From the NCBI GenBank assembly GCA_943789375.1, contig CALSTX010000014.1, positions 62,001 to 126,000 on the forward strand: a stretch of 64,000 bases of DNA. Reading direction: 5' to 3'. This document shows positions 31,184-43,232 of this stretch, in pieces. The position numbers were made by a program, and so were the translations under genes. The stretch's first letter is position 1, and every line of letters begins with the position of its first letter. The DNA comes from an uncultured Opitutales bacterium (GTDB taxonomy: Bacteria; Verrucomicrobiota; Verrucomicrobiia; Opitutales; Seribacteraceae). The notes under the pieces are model-generated. The model was given only the letters and a program-made list of their open reading frames with translations. It ran no database searches and was not told the DNA's origin.

Positions 31184-31207
31184 AGGCGGGCCATGCTCGC
31201 CTTTTTT
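31184..31207 (+). terminator. Intrinsic terminator in the nusA leader (candidate attenuator)
   Basis: AGGCGGGC-CAT-GCTCGCCT forms an 8-bp stem (one G.U) with a 3-nt loop, followed by a T-tract; 37 nt before the nusA ATG. Confidence 0.75.
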
Positions 31208-31244
31208 ATTCTTATTTTCCAAAACCCAAAAACAATCAATCACT

Positions 31245-32510
31245 ATGAGTAGCGAAATTCTCGCAGTTCTCGAATACATGGAGAAAGAGAAAGGTATCAG
31301 CCGTGAGGACATGATTGCCACGATTGAAGGTGCCGTCAAGGCAGCAGCGGAAAGAGGGGTCAATTCCTCCAGTGACGTCCGGGTAGAAATCAATGCCAAA
31401 AACGGGGCGATGCAGGCTTGGACCCAGTTGGAAGTCGTTGAGTCTGTTTCTGATACAGCCCGGGAAATTCATGTGGATAAAGCAAGACTTTACGCTGAAA
31501 ACCCTCAAGTTGGAGACATGGTGGAACGTGAAATGGATCCTTCTTACTTAGGCCGAATCGCTGCCAAAACCGCGGAGCAGGCTATTAAGCAAAGGCTTCG
31601 CCAATTTGAAAAGGAACATATTTATGACGAATTCCGTGACCAAGTTGGAAACCTAGTCACAGGTATTGTTCGCCGTAAAGAGCGGGGTGATTTAATTGTC
31701 GAAGTTGGAAAAGCAGAAGCTCTACTACCTTGGAGAGAACGAGTTCCGGGTGAAGACTGGGTGCCGGGTGAACGTATTCGTTGCTTATTGAACAAACTCG
31801 AGCAACATGGTCGTGGCCCAGAACTGATTTTAAGCAGGTCCAGCCTAAACTTTGTTCGCAAATTATTTGAAATGGAAGTTGCAGAAATTGCAGATGGTAC
31901 AGTTTCGCTTGCGGCAATGGCTCGCGAACCCGGCTATCGTACAAAAGTCTGCGTTAAAAGTACCGATCCAAAAGTTGACCCTGTCGGTGCTTGTGTCGGA
32001 GCCCGAGGTTCACGGGTCAAAAGCATAGTTCGGGAAATGAATGGCGAGAAAGTTGATATTGTTCGTTGGTTCGAAGACCCAATTGAACAACTTGCAGAGG
32101 CTTTAAAGCCAGCCGTTCCACAAAATGTAACCTTAGACAGGGATAAGCGAAGAATGTACTTTGAGGTGGTGGAAGACGATCTTTCCGTTGCCATCGGTCG
32201 AAAAGGTATCAATGCAAGGCTGACTTCTCGGTTACTTGGCTGGAAGCTTGATATTGGAAAAGTCGTTGTTAAACAAGTCGGCTTTGATGAAAGAAAGCTT
32301 AAGGCTGCCGAAGCCCTAACCTCTGTAGGAATTGAATTTGAAGTAGCTGACCGCTTGGTTGCTTTTGGCCTTGTCAGCCCTGATGCTTTTGAGGGGGTAA
32401 CTTCTGACGACTTGGTAGGATTAGGTTTCGAATCCGAAACAGCCGATATTATCTTAACAAAAGTTTCAGAGGGCCAAACTCAAGCGGCCCAAGAAACAAC
32501 GGAATCTTAA
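31245..32510 (+). CDS. nusA: Transcription termination/antitermination protein NusA
   Basis: [31 protein letters not shown]1 layout, C-terminal HhH-like region. Confidence 0.96.
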   Translation: MSSEILAVLEYMEKEKGISREDMIATIEGAVKAAAERGVNSSSDVRVEINAKNGAMQAWTQLEVVESVSDTAREIHVDKARLYAENPQVGDMVEREMDPSYLGRIAAKTAEQAIKQRLRQFEKEHIYDEFRDQVGNLVTGIVRRKERGDLIVEVGKAEALLPWRERVPGEDWVPGERIRCLLNKLEQHGRGPELILSRSSLNFVRKLFEMEVAEIADGTVSLAAMAREPGYRTKVCVKSTDPKVDPVGACVGARGSRVKSIVREMNGEKVDIVRWFEDPIEQLAEALKPAVPQNVTLDRDKRRMYFEVVEDDLSVAIGRKGINARLTSRLLGWKLDIGKVVVKQVGFDERKLKAAEALTSVGIEFEVADRLVAFGLVSPDAFEGVTSDDLVGLGFESETADIILTKVSEGQTQAAQETTES

Positions 32511-32526
32511 TCAATATTTATAGCTT

Positions 32527-34875
32527 ATGAGTGTTCGTATCCACGCAATTGCAAAGGAAATTAACAAAACCAGTAAAGAGGTCTTGGAAATCCTTTCGAA
32601 AAGAGGATACGATTTAAAAAGTGCATCTTCAACGATTGACAATATCTCAGCTCAGTCCCTGATCGAGGAATTCTCTGCTCAATCCGGATCGGACGACCCT
32701 GCTAATAACGCAACGACTAAAGCAGTTGCTGTTGATGATAAACCAAAAGGCAAGGGTGAAAAAAAAGCACCAATCGTTCGAACAAAAGCTGATTTAGACA
32801 AGGAAAAGCTGGAGAAAGACGAGGCTGAGAAAGCCAAAAAAGAGGAACAACTTAAATCCGAACAGGATGTTTCTCCGAAAGTGAAGCAAGAGGAAATAAC
32901 CAAGGGTGATACAGTACCAGAAGTTAAATCTCCCACTATGGCGCCCCCTCCACCCATGAAACGTGCTTCAGCTCCACCACCCCCACCCGGGGCAGGTAAG
33001 TCTGTAATTCCATCCCCGCCTGCTGCAGTCACTGTAAAAGATGAAGGTAAGGCCGTTGATGAAAGTAATGGAGTTGTTGAAGGAAACCTCATTATGGTGA
33101 AACCGCCCATTGTCGTACGTGACTTTGCTGGTTTTATTGGTCTGAAACCATTCCAATTAATTTCAGAGCTCATGGAAATGGGCATTTTTGCCTCAATGAA
33201 TCAATCGATTGAGGAAGAAGTTGCCCGTCGCGTAGCAAAATCTAAAGGTTTTGAGCTCGAGATTAAGCATCGGGGAGAAAAGGCTGAAACCGTTGCCAAG
33301 AAGAAAGTGGTCATTGATGAGAATGATGAAAAATTCCTTAAGCCTCGCCCTCCAGTTGTCTGTATTTTAGGGCATGTTGATCACGGTAAAACCACTCTCT
33401 TGGATACCATCAGAAAAGCCAATGTGGTTTCTGGTGAAGCCGGCGGGATTACTCAGCATGTTGGCGCCTATCAGATTTCTCACAATAATAACAAAATTAC
33501 TTTCCTTGACACTCCCGGTCATGCTGCTTTCTCAAAAATAAGGGAAAGAGGAGCCAACCTGACGGATGTGGCCGTTTTAGTTGTAGCAGCTGACGATGGT
33601 TTTATGCCTCAAACTGATGAAGCTCTTAAGTTTGCTCAACGAGCACAAGGTACCTTGGTCGTTGCCATAAACAAAATGGATTCTAAAGGGGCAGATGCGG
33701 ACAAAGTGAAAACCCAAATGCAGGAACGCTCTATACCCCCAGAAGATTGGGGTGGGGATGTTGTGACTGTTCCTATCTCGGCTCTGAAAGGGGACAATAT
33801 TGAGGATTTGCTTGAAATGATACTCCTGCAGTCCGAACTCATGGAGCTGAAAGCAAACCCAGACGCAAATTCTGAAGGTGTTATCGTCGAAGCAAGGCAA
33901 GAAGTTGGACGTGGGCCAACCGCTACAATTATTGTGCAAAAAGGCACTTTAAAGATCGGGGATGCCATTCAATCTGGTGCTGTTCACTGTAAGGTGAAAG
34001 CAATGATTGATGATCAAGGGAATAAGCTAAAAGCTGCTCCTCCATCCACCCCCGTTAATATCCTTGGTTGGTCGGGAGTGCCTGACGCAGGCGCACCCTA
34101 CAAAAAATTTAAGAACGAAAGGGAAGCAAGGCGAGAAGCTGAGGAATTTGAAAACCTTACTAAGTTTGCAGCACCCCTTGTTGAAGATGCTGATCCAGAG
34201 AGCGAAAGTGCAGAAGCAACAGGAGTTGACGCCTTATTTGCTGCTATTTCCAAGAGCAAAGCTACCACTTATAAAGTTATACTTAAAGCTGATGTCAGGG
34301 GTTCACTTGAAGCACTGAAAGGTTCCTTAGAGATGATTAAGAGCGACAAAGTTTTACTTGAAGTCCTACAATCTGAAGTTGGTCAAATTACAAAAAATGA
34401 TGTAAAAATGGCGAGCACATCCGGTGCTGATGTACTTGGTTTTAATGTTAAGCCTGAAAATGGTGTTATGGGCGAAGCCAAACATTTAGATGTAAATGTT
34501 TTCCAGAACAGCATAATTTATGAAATCATTGACCTTGCTAAAGAAAATATGGCCAACCTCCTTGAACCTGAGCTCGTTGAGAAAAAGACAGGCCGTGCTG
34601 AAATTCGACAAATTTTCCGTGTGAGCAAAGGCCGAGTGGTTGCTGGCTCTATGGTCATGGAGGGTTCTATTGGGCGTAACAAAGTTGCCCGCTTGATGCG
34701 AGGAGGTGAACTCATTGCAGAAGGCAAAGTAGAAACTTTGAAAAGGTTTAAAGACGATGTAACCGAAGTCAAAGCTGGCTTTGAGTGCGGAATACGGTTG
34801 GATGCCTTTGATAAATATGAGGAGGGAGATTTTATTGAAACTTTTGAGGTCGATAAAATTACTCCGAGTCTTTGA
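32527..34875 (+). CDS. infB: Translation initiation factor IF-2
   Basis: GHVDHGKTTLLDTIR, GGITQHVGAYQI, DTPGHAAFSKIRERGA, NKMD. Confidence 0.98.
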   Translation: MSVRIHAIAKEINKTSKEVLEILSKRGYDLKSASSTIDNISAQSLIEEFSAQSGSDDPANNATTKAVAVDDKPKGKGEKKAPIVRTKADLDKEKLEKDEAEKAKKEEQLKSEQDVSPKVKQEEITKGDTVPEVKSPTMAPPPPMKRASAPPPPPGAGKSVIPSPPAAVTVKDEGKAVDESNGVVEGNLIMVKPPIVVRDFAGFIGLKPFQLISELMEMGIFASMNQSIEEEVARRVAKSKGFELEIKHRGEKAETVAKKKVVIDENDEKFLKPRPPVVCILGHVDHGKTTLLDTIRKANVVSGEAGGITQHVGAYQISHNNNKITFLDTPGHAAFSKIRERGANLTDVAVLVVAADDGFMPQTDEALKFAQRAQGTLVVAINKMDSKGADADKVKTQMQERSIPPEDWGGDVVTVPISALKGDNIEDLLEMILLQSELMELKANPDANSEGVIVEARQEVGRGPTATIIVQKGTLKIGDAIQSGAVHCKVKAMIDDQGNKLKAAPPSTPVNILGWSGVPDAGAPYKKFKNEREARREAEEFENLTKFAAPLVEDADPESESAEATGVDALFAAISKSKATTYKVILKADVRGSLEALKGSLEMIKSDKVLLEVLQSEVGQITKNDVKMASTSGADVLGFNVKPENGVMGEAKHLDVNVFQNSIIYEIIDLAKENMANLLEPELVEKKTGRAEIRQIFRVSKGRVVAGSMVMEGSIGRNKVARLMRGGELIAEGKVETLKRFKDDVTEVKAGFECGIRLDAFDKYEEGDFIETFEVDKITPSL

Positions 34876-34881
34876 TTTTTA

Positions 34882-35253
34882 ATGAGTCTTCGGATCACTC
34901 GCGTTAACGAGTTAATAAAAAGGGAGATAGCCAACTACCTAAGTCAAAAATATAGAGCCGAAGCTGTCCGTTGGACAATTACATCGGTTGAAACATCTCC
35001 AGATTTACGAAATGCTACGGTTGCTTATTCGGTCATTGGCGATGACAAGCATGCCAGGGAAGCTCAGCTATTCTTTCGCAAACATGCTGGTGAAATTCGT
35101 AAAGAAGTGAGTCGATTTGTAATCCTGAAATATTCACCTCGGCTTCAATTTGTAAGAGATTTTGGTATCGAACGGGGTAATCGTGTCATGGAGATATTGG
35201 ACGAACTAGAAGACCAAGATCCGAAGGATGACACATATGATGAGTCACAATAG
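34882..35253 (+). CDS. rbfA: 30S ribosome-binding factor RbfA
   Basis: RITRVNELIKREIANYLSQKY...TITSVETSPDLRNATVAYSV; position after infB. Confidence 0.93.
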   Translation: MSLRITRVNELIKREIANYLSQKYRAEAVRWTITSVETSPDLRNATVAYSVIGDDKHAREAQLFFRKHAGEIRKEVSRFVILKYSPRLQFVRDFGIERGNRVMEILDELEDQDPKDDTYDESQ

Positions 35254-35400
35254 TAGTACACTGTGACAATATGACTTGCTTCTGTCTCGCTTTGATCCTG
35301 AGATCACTCCTTTATTCAATAAATATATTTTATAAATAGTTGCTTTTTAGGGATTTAAGTTAAATTCGATTTAAGGCATAAATGTTGCATTATAAATCGC

Positions 35401-37365
35401 GTGAGTAAAATAATAGGCATAGATCTCGGCACAAGCAATTCGTGCATGGCAGTAATGGAGGCAGGTGAGCCCAAGGTAATTCCCAATTCTGAGGGGAATC
35501 GTACCACACCTTCTATCGTCGCTTTTAGTAGCAATGGTGAACGTTTAGTTGGCCAATCAGCCAAGCGACAAGCTGTAACCAATCCACAAAATACAATTTT
35601 TTCAGCCAAAAGACTCATAGGTCGTAAGTATTCTGAAATTAAAGACGAAATTTCTACTGTTCCTTTTAAGGTTGCCGAAGGTAAGAACGGTGCAGCAGTC
35701 ATTGAATGCGAAATTGATGGCAAAACAGAAACTTACATGCCTGAACAAATCGCTTCTATGGTTTTAGCCAAGTTAAAAGCGGATGCGGAAGCGTATTTGG
35801 GAGAACCGGTGACCAAGGCTGTTATCACTGTACCTGCTTATTTTAATGATGATCAGCGGAAAGCGACTAAAGATGCCGGTCTGATTGCCGGTTTAGAAGT
35901 TGAGCGAATTATCAATGAACCTACTGCAGCATCCCTTGCTTACGGACTGGATAAAAAAGGGGAGGAGACCATCGCTGTGTACGATTTGGGAGGTGGTACT
36001 TTTGATATTAGTGTGCTAGAAATAGCTGAAGGTGTTTTTGAAGTAAAAGCCACCAATGGCGATACTCAACTCGGAGGTGATAACTGGGATGAGAAAATAA
36101 TTCATTGGCTGATCGATGAATTTAAAAATGATCAGGGGATCGATTTGACTGGTGATCCTATGGCTATGCAAAGGCTTAAAGAAGAGGCTGAAAAAGCTAA
36201 AATGGCTCTTTCATCCTCCCAATCCACCGACATAAACCTGCCTTTCATCACAGCCGATGCTTCAGGTCCCAAGCACTTAAATATCACCCTGTCGCGGGCC
36301 AAGCTTGAGCAAGTTTGCGACGACTTGTACGCACGAACAAAGGCTCCTTTTGAGGCATGCCTTAAGGATGCTGGGATTGATTTGGGAAGCGTTGGCAATC
36401 TTGTTCTTGTTGGAGGAATGACTCGCAGTCCTAAAATTGTAGAGCTTGCCAAAGAGCTCGGTGGTAAGGACGCAAATCAAGGGGTTAACCCAGACGAAGT
36501 AGTTGCGATTGGGGCAGCGGTCCAAGGTGCGGTTTTACAAGGTGATGTGAATGATGTTCTATTGTTAGATGTCACTCCATTAACTCTCGGCATCGAGACC
36601 GCAGGAGGTGTTTCTACACCCATGATTGAGCGTAATACCACTATCCCCACCAAAAAATCACAAGTGTTTTCTACGGCAGCAGATAACCAACCTGCAGTTG
36701 ACATTGTTGTTTTACAAGGTGAACGGGCTATGTCTCAGGACAACAAAACTTTGGGTACCTTCAAGCTTGATGGAATTTCCGCAGCACCAAGAGGTACTCC
36801 TCAAATTGATGTCACCTTTGATATTGATGCAAATGGTATTTTGAATGTTTCCGCCAAAGATCAGGGAACAGGCAAAGACCAAAAGATTACAATATCTGGT
36901 TCTTCAAGCATGGATGAGGCCGAAGTTGAACGCCTAAAGCAAGAGGCTGAAAAGTTTGCAGAGGAAGACAAGGAAAAGAAAGAATCGATCCAAGTTCGGA
37001 ATGAACTCGACTCAATGGTTTATCAAAGCGAGAAGCAACTTGCCGATTTGAATGATAAAGCCCCGGACGATCTAAAGGATAAAATTAATGAACTTTTGAA
37101 GGATGTGAAAAAAGTTCTCGAAAAACCTGATAGTACTGTAGCAGAGCTTACTGAAGCGAAAGATAAAATGCAGAAGAATTTTGAAGAACTCGGTAAAGAA
37201 GCTATGAAATATGCGAGCCCTGCTGGTGCAGATACCTCAACCGCTGAAAGCGATGCTTCTCCTGATTCTAAAAAGGATGCAAATGGTAAAGACGATGACA
37301 TTGTCGATGCAGATTTTGAAGTCGTTGATGAAGAAAACGAACAAGAAGAGAAAGCTGAGAAGTAA
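35401..37365 (+). CDS. dnaK: Molecular chaperone DnaK (GTG start)
   Basis: [52 protein letters not shown]. Confidence 0.98.
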   Translation: MSKIIGIDLGTSNSCMAVMEAGEPKVIPNSEGNRTTPSIVAFSSNGERLVGQSAKRQAVTNPQNTIFSAKRLIGRKYSEIKDEISTVPFKVAEGKNGAAVIECEIDGKTETYMPEQIASMVLAKLKADAEAYLGEPVTKAVITVPAYFNDDQRKATKDAGLIAGLEVERIINEPTAASLAYGLDKKGEETIAVYDLGGGTFDISVLEIAEGVFEVKATNGDTQLGGDNWDEKIIHWLIDEFKNDQGIDLTGDPMAMQRLKEEAEKAKMALSSSQSTDINLPFITADASGPKHLNITLSRAKLEQVCDDLYARTKAPFEACLKDAGIDLGSVGNLVLVGGMTRSPKIVELAKELGGKDANQGVNPDEVVAIGAAVQGAVLQGDVNDVLLLDVTPLTLGIETAGGVSTPMIERNTTIPTKKSQVFSTAADNQPAVDIVVLQGERAMSQDNKTLGTFKLDGISAAPRGTPQIDVTFDIDANGILNVSAKDQGTGKDQKITISGSSSMDEAEVERLKQEAEKFAEEDKEKKESIQVRNELDSMVYQSEKQLADLNDKAPDDLKDKINELLKDVKKVLEKPDSTVAELTEAKDKMQKNFEELGKEAMKYASPAGADTSTAESDASPDSKKDANGKDDDIVDADFEVVDEENEQEEKAEK

Positions 37366-37415
37366 AATTTGAACTCTAACAGATTATTAATCTAACAAAC
37401 CCAAAACAATAGAAT

Positions 37416-37712
37416 ATGAGTAAACCAAAAATCACTCCGTTGGGAGATCGCGTCTTGGTCAAGCAAGTCGATGAAGACGAGCAAGTCAAAGGCGGGATTA
37501 TTATCCCCGACTCCGCAAAGGAAAAGCCACAAGAAGCTGAAGTAGTAGCTCTTGGAACAGGAAAAAAAGACGAAGACGGTAATGTCATTCCTTTCCAAGT
37601 AAAAAAAGGAGACAAAGTACTCATCAGTAAATATGGTGGAACTGAGGTCAAGCTTGACGATGTTGAATATCAACTAATTCGTGAAGATGACATTCTCGGA
37701 GTCATCGGATAA
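37416..37712 (+). CDS. groES: Co-chaperonin GroES
   Basis: [42 protein letters not shown]. Confidence 0.97.
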   Translation: MSKPKITPLGDRVLVKQVDEDEQVKGGIIIPDSAKEKPQEAEVVALGTGKKDEDGNVIPFQVKKGDKVLISKYGGTEVKLDDVEYQLIREDDILGVIG

Positions 37713-37747
37713 GGCACTTTTGCACTTAACTAATTAACCAAAAATAA

Positions 37748-39385
<1,638 letters not shown>

Positions 39386-39413
39386 GATAACTTTTTCTTA
39401 CTTTAAAATATGG

Positions 39414-39439
39414 AGGGCGTACACTTCGGTGTACGCCCT
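39414..39439 (+). terminator. Intrinsic terminator after groEL with UUCG tetraloop
   Basis: AGGGCGTACAC-TTCG-GTGTACGCCCT, perfect 11-bp stem. Confidence 0.85.
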
Positions 39440-39560
39440 TCATCTGTTTACGGATAACAACCAGTAAAATACCTGATTTTTAAAAAACCGAAGAGTACGA
39501 GAGTTTAAAGCGAAGAGTTTCTCCCGAAGTTCAAAATCTTAGCGAGGGAGGCTGAAAATG

Positions 39561-40448
39561 TTAGGCTGTAACTTTTTGATCTTTCGCAAAACGAGCAGAT
39601 TGCTCTTCTGCGTGATAAGATGATCTTACCAGTGGACCAGATTCTACTATCTTGATACCTAATTTGTGAGATTCCTCTTTCCAGTGTGCAAACTCTTCGG
39701 GCGTTGCCCACCTGTCAATAGGTGTATAGTCAGCACTCGGTTGTAAATATTGTCCCAAGGTTAAAATATCCAAGCCAATGGCAGCAAGGTCTTGGAGGGC
39801 AACGAGGATCTCATCTTCTTTCTCGCCAAGCCCAAGCATGATACCAGATTTGATGCGGAAGCCCCGTTTTTTGGCATGATCGAGTACATTCAGGCTTCTT
39901 TGGTAGCTTGCAGTCCGGCGTATCGGCCGTTGTAAGCGTTCCACTGTCTCTAGGTTATGGTTGAAAATATTTGGTGTTGCGTCCAAGACTAAATCCAAAT
40001 TTTCAAAATCACCTTGAAAGTCAGGAACCAGTACCTCGATAGCTGTATCAGGGTTACGATGGCGTACGGCACGAATGGTTGCCGCCCATACTTTAGCCCC
40101 GCCATCTGGCAAATCATCCCGAGCAACAGAAGTGAGCACGCAATGTTTTAAATTCATTTTTGCAACTGCATCTGCGACTCGAGGAGGTTCCGCAAGGTCA
40201 AGCTCGGTTGGCTTTCCCGTTTGTACGGCACAGAAAGTGCATGCACGGGTGCATACATTACCAAGAATCATTAATGTTGCTGTGCCTCTTGACCAGCATT
40301 CACCCATGTTTGGGCATTGAGCACTTTGGCAAACTGTATGAAGCTGATTTTTATCAACAATATCACGAACTTCGTTGTAAGCTGGTCCAGAAGGTAACTT
40401 GGCCCTTAACCAATTGGGTTTTCTATCTTTGGTGACGGACGAACTCAT
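39561..40448 (-). CDS. lipA: Lipoyl synthase
   Basis: CPNMGECWSRGTATLMILGNVCTRACTFCAV, NHNLETVERLQRPIR. Confidence 0.97.
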   Translation of the reverse strand: MSSSVTKDRKPNWLRAKLPSGPAYNEVRDIVDKNQLHTVCQSAQCPNMGECWSRGTATLMILGNVCTRACTFCAVQTGKPTELDLAEPPRVADAVAKMNLKHCVLTSVARDDLPDGGAKVWAATIRAVRHRNPDTAIEVLVPDFQGDFENLDLVLDATPNIFNHNLETVERLQRPIRRTASYQRSLNVLDHAKKRGFRIKSGIMLGLGEKEDEILVALQDLAAIGLDILTLGQYLQPSADYTPIDRWATPEEFAHWKEESHKLGIKIVESGPLVRSSYHAEEQSARFAKDQKVTA

Positions 40449-40452
40449 AGGT

Positions 40453-40746
40453 CTAAGATTCTATCATCGGAGGGCCATCATTACCAGCCGTTCTGTGGTA
40501 AGAATGGTCTGCATCTGCTTTTTCGTATTTAGTAAAGCCATGCTTCGCAAGATTTTGGTCAGAAAGAACTGATTTTTCTCTTTGATCTGAGTGTTTGAGA
40601 GAAATAGAGGCAGCAGAAACTAATTTTCGAACTGGTTCTCCGGTTATGGGGTGTTTTCTTAGTAATGGGTCTCCAAGGTTCTGTTCAACCTCAAAGCGTT
40701 CGTAAGGCTCACACCCAATCAGAACTTCATACATGTAAAGCGGCAT
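40453..40746 (-). CDS. FmdB-like small protein lacking zinc-ribbon cysteines
   Basis: MPLYMYEVLIGCEPYERFEVEQNLGDPLLRKHPITGEPVRKLVSAASI follows the FmdB layout without the CxxC pairs. Confidence 0.65.
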   Translation of the reverse strand: MPLYMYEVLIGCEPYERFEVEQNLGDPLLRKHPITGEPVRKLVSAASISLKHSDQREKSVLSDQNLAKHGFTKYEKADADHSYHRTAGNDGPPMIES

Positions 40747-40752
40747 AATGCT

Positions 40753-43212
40753 TTATGCAGTTTTCTTTTTTCTCGGAGGGAATTCGAACCCAATGCCTCC
40801 ATTGTCTTTCAAGATTAAGTTGGCATCAAAAGGTCTTTTCGTTCTTCGGGATACGAAGCCTTTTATGAGCCCGGTCTTCTTCTCATTCACCAACTTTTGA
40901 AATTCCTCAAGTGGAATTTCTTTATCGAGTAATTTTCTGGTTATGCGAAAAGTACATTCTCCATCTGAAATTTTCTTATTTGTAACACAAACATAGGAAA
41001 GGCCCGTTTGCTTAATATCATTTTGGCAAACTGGACACTTTGCCACAACAGGGGCATCTTTAAGTAATTCTATTTCCTCAGATTCTTGATCATCTGAATT
41101 ATTATCAAATATGAAACTGACTTTATAGTCGTCTTCCAGTTTTAACATAGCTGAAAATCTTTTTCCGGCTTTGGATATAAAGTCATCGAGAGGACCAATC
41201 CTTTTTTCTTTCAAAAGCAGTTCCACCTCTTCAATTTCCAACCTCCTTCCCGCAATACTTTTAGAAATTTTAAATTCACCTTCCATGTCTTGGTAAAAAC
41301 TAAGGGCTTCGTAGAGGGGTTTACCGTCCACAGGTGACTTGAGAGTAGTGTCTTTAAAATTATCCGCAGTTTCGGTGAAACCAGTGGTCTTGGATACGAA
41401 ATCTTGAGTGAGAGAACTTATCTCCTGCATGAATTCATCTCTCGACATTTCGCCATTTTCAATTTTGCGTAATTTGTGCTCCCATTCTCCTGTCATAGTG
41501 GGACTGGTTAGTACGTTTACATCGGCAGCATGAAGAAATTGAAAAAGGTCTTCCGCCTTGAGGGATGGGTGAAGCTGGGTACCCTCCCTTCGAATGTATT
41601 TTTCTTTGATTAAGTGCTCAATTGTTGCCGCTCTGGTTGCAGGTGTTCCCAATCCCTTTTCTTTCATTGCTTCCGCAAGCTCCTCATCATCGATTAACTT
41701 ACCTGCACTTTCCATAGCTGAAAGTAAAGTAGCTTCTGAGTAACGGGGAGGGGGCTTGGTTTGATCTGTTTCGATAGTAGGGTTAGAGCAAATAGCAGAT
41801 TCATTATCTTCTGGTAAGAGCGCCACAAGTGAGTCACTTGGCTGGTTATCTTTTCCATAAATAGCTAACCAAGAAGCTTCCGCAAGAACACGGCCTTCGG
41901 TTTTGAAGGAGTGTTCCCCGATTAGGCTTCTCCGTGTAGTCACATCCCATTGAGCAGGAGGATAAAAAGCTGCGATAAACCGTTTCGCGATTAAGCTGTA
42001 AATTTTAGACTCATTGGCATCCAACCCAGATGGTGGAGTATTGGTAGGAATGATCGCAAAGTGATCACTAATCTGCTTATTATTAAAAATTTTCTTATTT
42101 TTTGGGTCGACCCAGTTTTGAGACAGGGCCTTTTGGGCATGAGTGGCAAGAGATCCACCTAGTGCGCCAAGGACTTCCGTACAATTAGGCCCGTAGTCTT
42201 CAGGGAGAGCCTTGGAGTCCGTACGAGGGTAAGTGATTGCTTTGTGCCTTTCATATAAAGACTGAGCAAGTTGGAGTGTTCGACTGGCAGGAAAATGGTG
42301 AAGGCGGTTAGCTTCCCGTTGTAAGGAGGTGAGGTCGTACAATTTGTTGGCAGCCTGGGGAGATCGCCTTTTAACTTCAGTGACTTGAGCAGTAGTTGCC
42401 TGGTTGAGACTTTCAAGGATGTCTTTCGCCACTTGCTCGTCCCAAAGTCGATCTACTTTTTGGTGTTTATCGTTAGGATCTTTTTTAAAGTCCGGTTTTT
42501 GATACAGTCCGGTGTATTTCCCTTCTTTCACTTCAAAGTCCGCCGAAATTTTGTGAAATGTTTTGGGGACAAAAGATTGGATTTCGTGCTCTCGAGATAT
42601 CACGAGTGATAGAGTAGGGGTTTGCACCCTTCCCACGGTAGAAACTTGTCGAGACCGCCCGCGACTCCTTTTGATCGTAACCGCTCTGGTTCCATTGATA
42701 CCAATCAACCAATCAGATTCAGATCTACATCTAGCGGCATCTTGTAAGGGCTTAAGCTGATCTCCGTCGCGGAGGTTTGAGAAAGCCTCATTGATAGAGC
42801 TGTCTGTCATGGACGACATCCACAGCCTTTTAGCAGGATGCTTGCAGCCGGCTAATTCGTAAACATAAGTAAAAATTAGCTCACCTTCCCGGCCTGCGTC
42901 ACAGGCATTGACTACATAGTCAATATCCTTACGCTTGAGTTGTTTCTTAAGTTGTTGAAATTTCTTTTTGTTTGCTGCAATTGGTTTAAGCTTGAACTCT
43001 GGAGGAATGATGGGCAGGTTCGCCAACTTCCATGCTTTTAACTTCTTATCGAAGTCGTCAGGCATAAAAAGTTCGACAAGGTGACCCACTGCACAGTCAA
43101 TGACCCACTCATCGTTCTCGTAATAGTCTTCTTTTTTCGGAACTTTACCGAGTACCCGGGCCAAATCCCTGGCTACACTTGGTTTTTCTGCAATTACGAG
43201 TTTTTTCATCAA
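40753..43212 (-). CDS. topB: Type IA DNA topoisomerase III
   Basis: KLVIAEKPSVARDLARVLG, NACDAGREGELIFTYVYELAG, YPRTDSKALPED. Confidence 0.94.
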   Translation of the reverse strand: MMKKLVIAEKPSVARDLARVLGKVPKKEDYYENDEWVIDCAVGHLVELFMPDDFDKKLKAWKLANLPIIPPEFKLKPIAANKKKFQQLKKQLKRKDIDYVVNACDAGREGELIFTYVYELAGCKHPAKRLWMSSMTDSSINEAFSNLRDGDQLKPLQDAARCRSESDWLIGINGTRAVTIKRSRGRSRQVSTVGRVQTPTLSLVISREHEIQSFVPKTFHKISADFEVKEGKYTGLYQKPDFKKDPNDKHQKVDRLWDEQVAKDILESLNQATTAQVTEVKRRSPQAANKLYDLTSLQREANRLHHFPASRTLQLAQSLYERHKAITYPRTDSKALPEDYGPNCTEVLGALGGSLATHAQKALSQNWVDPKNKKIFNNKQISDHFAIIPTNTPPSGLDANESKIYSLIAKRFIAAFYPPAQWDVTTRRSLIGEHSFKTEGRVLAEASWLAIYGKDNQPSDSLVALLPEDNESAICSNPTIETDQTKPPPRYSEATLLSAMESAGKLIDDEELAEAMKEKGLGTPATRAATIEHLIKEKYIRREGTQLHPSLKAEDLFQFLHAADVNVLTSPTMTGEWEHKLRKIENGEMSRDEFMQEISSLTQDFVSKTTGFTETADNFKDTTLKSPVDGKPLYEALSFYQDMEGEFKISKSIAGRRLEIEEVELLLKEKRIGPLDDFISKAGKRFSAMLKLEDDYKVSFIFDNNSDDQESEEIELLKDAPVVAKCPVCQNDIKQTGLSYVCVTNKKISDGECTFRITRKLLDKEIPLEEFQKLVNEKKTGLIKGFVSRRTKRPFDANLILKDNGGIGFEFPPRKKKTA

Positions 43213-43232
43213 TGAGGGGAGAATTTTAAGTG

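Noticed and set aside
39485-39560. Possible structured repeat between groEL and lipA (CGAAGAGT occurring twice, CTCCC/GGGAG arms)
   Set aside because: Weak pairing and no second copy noticed elsewhere in the window.
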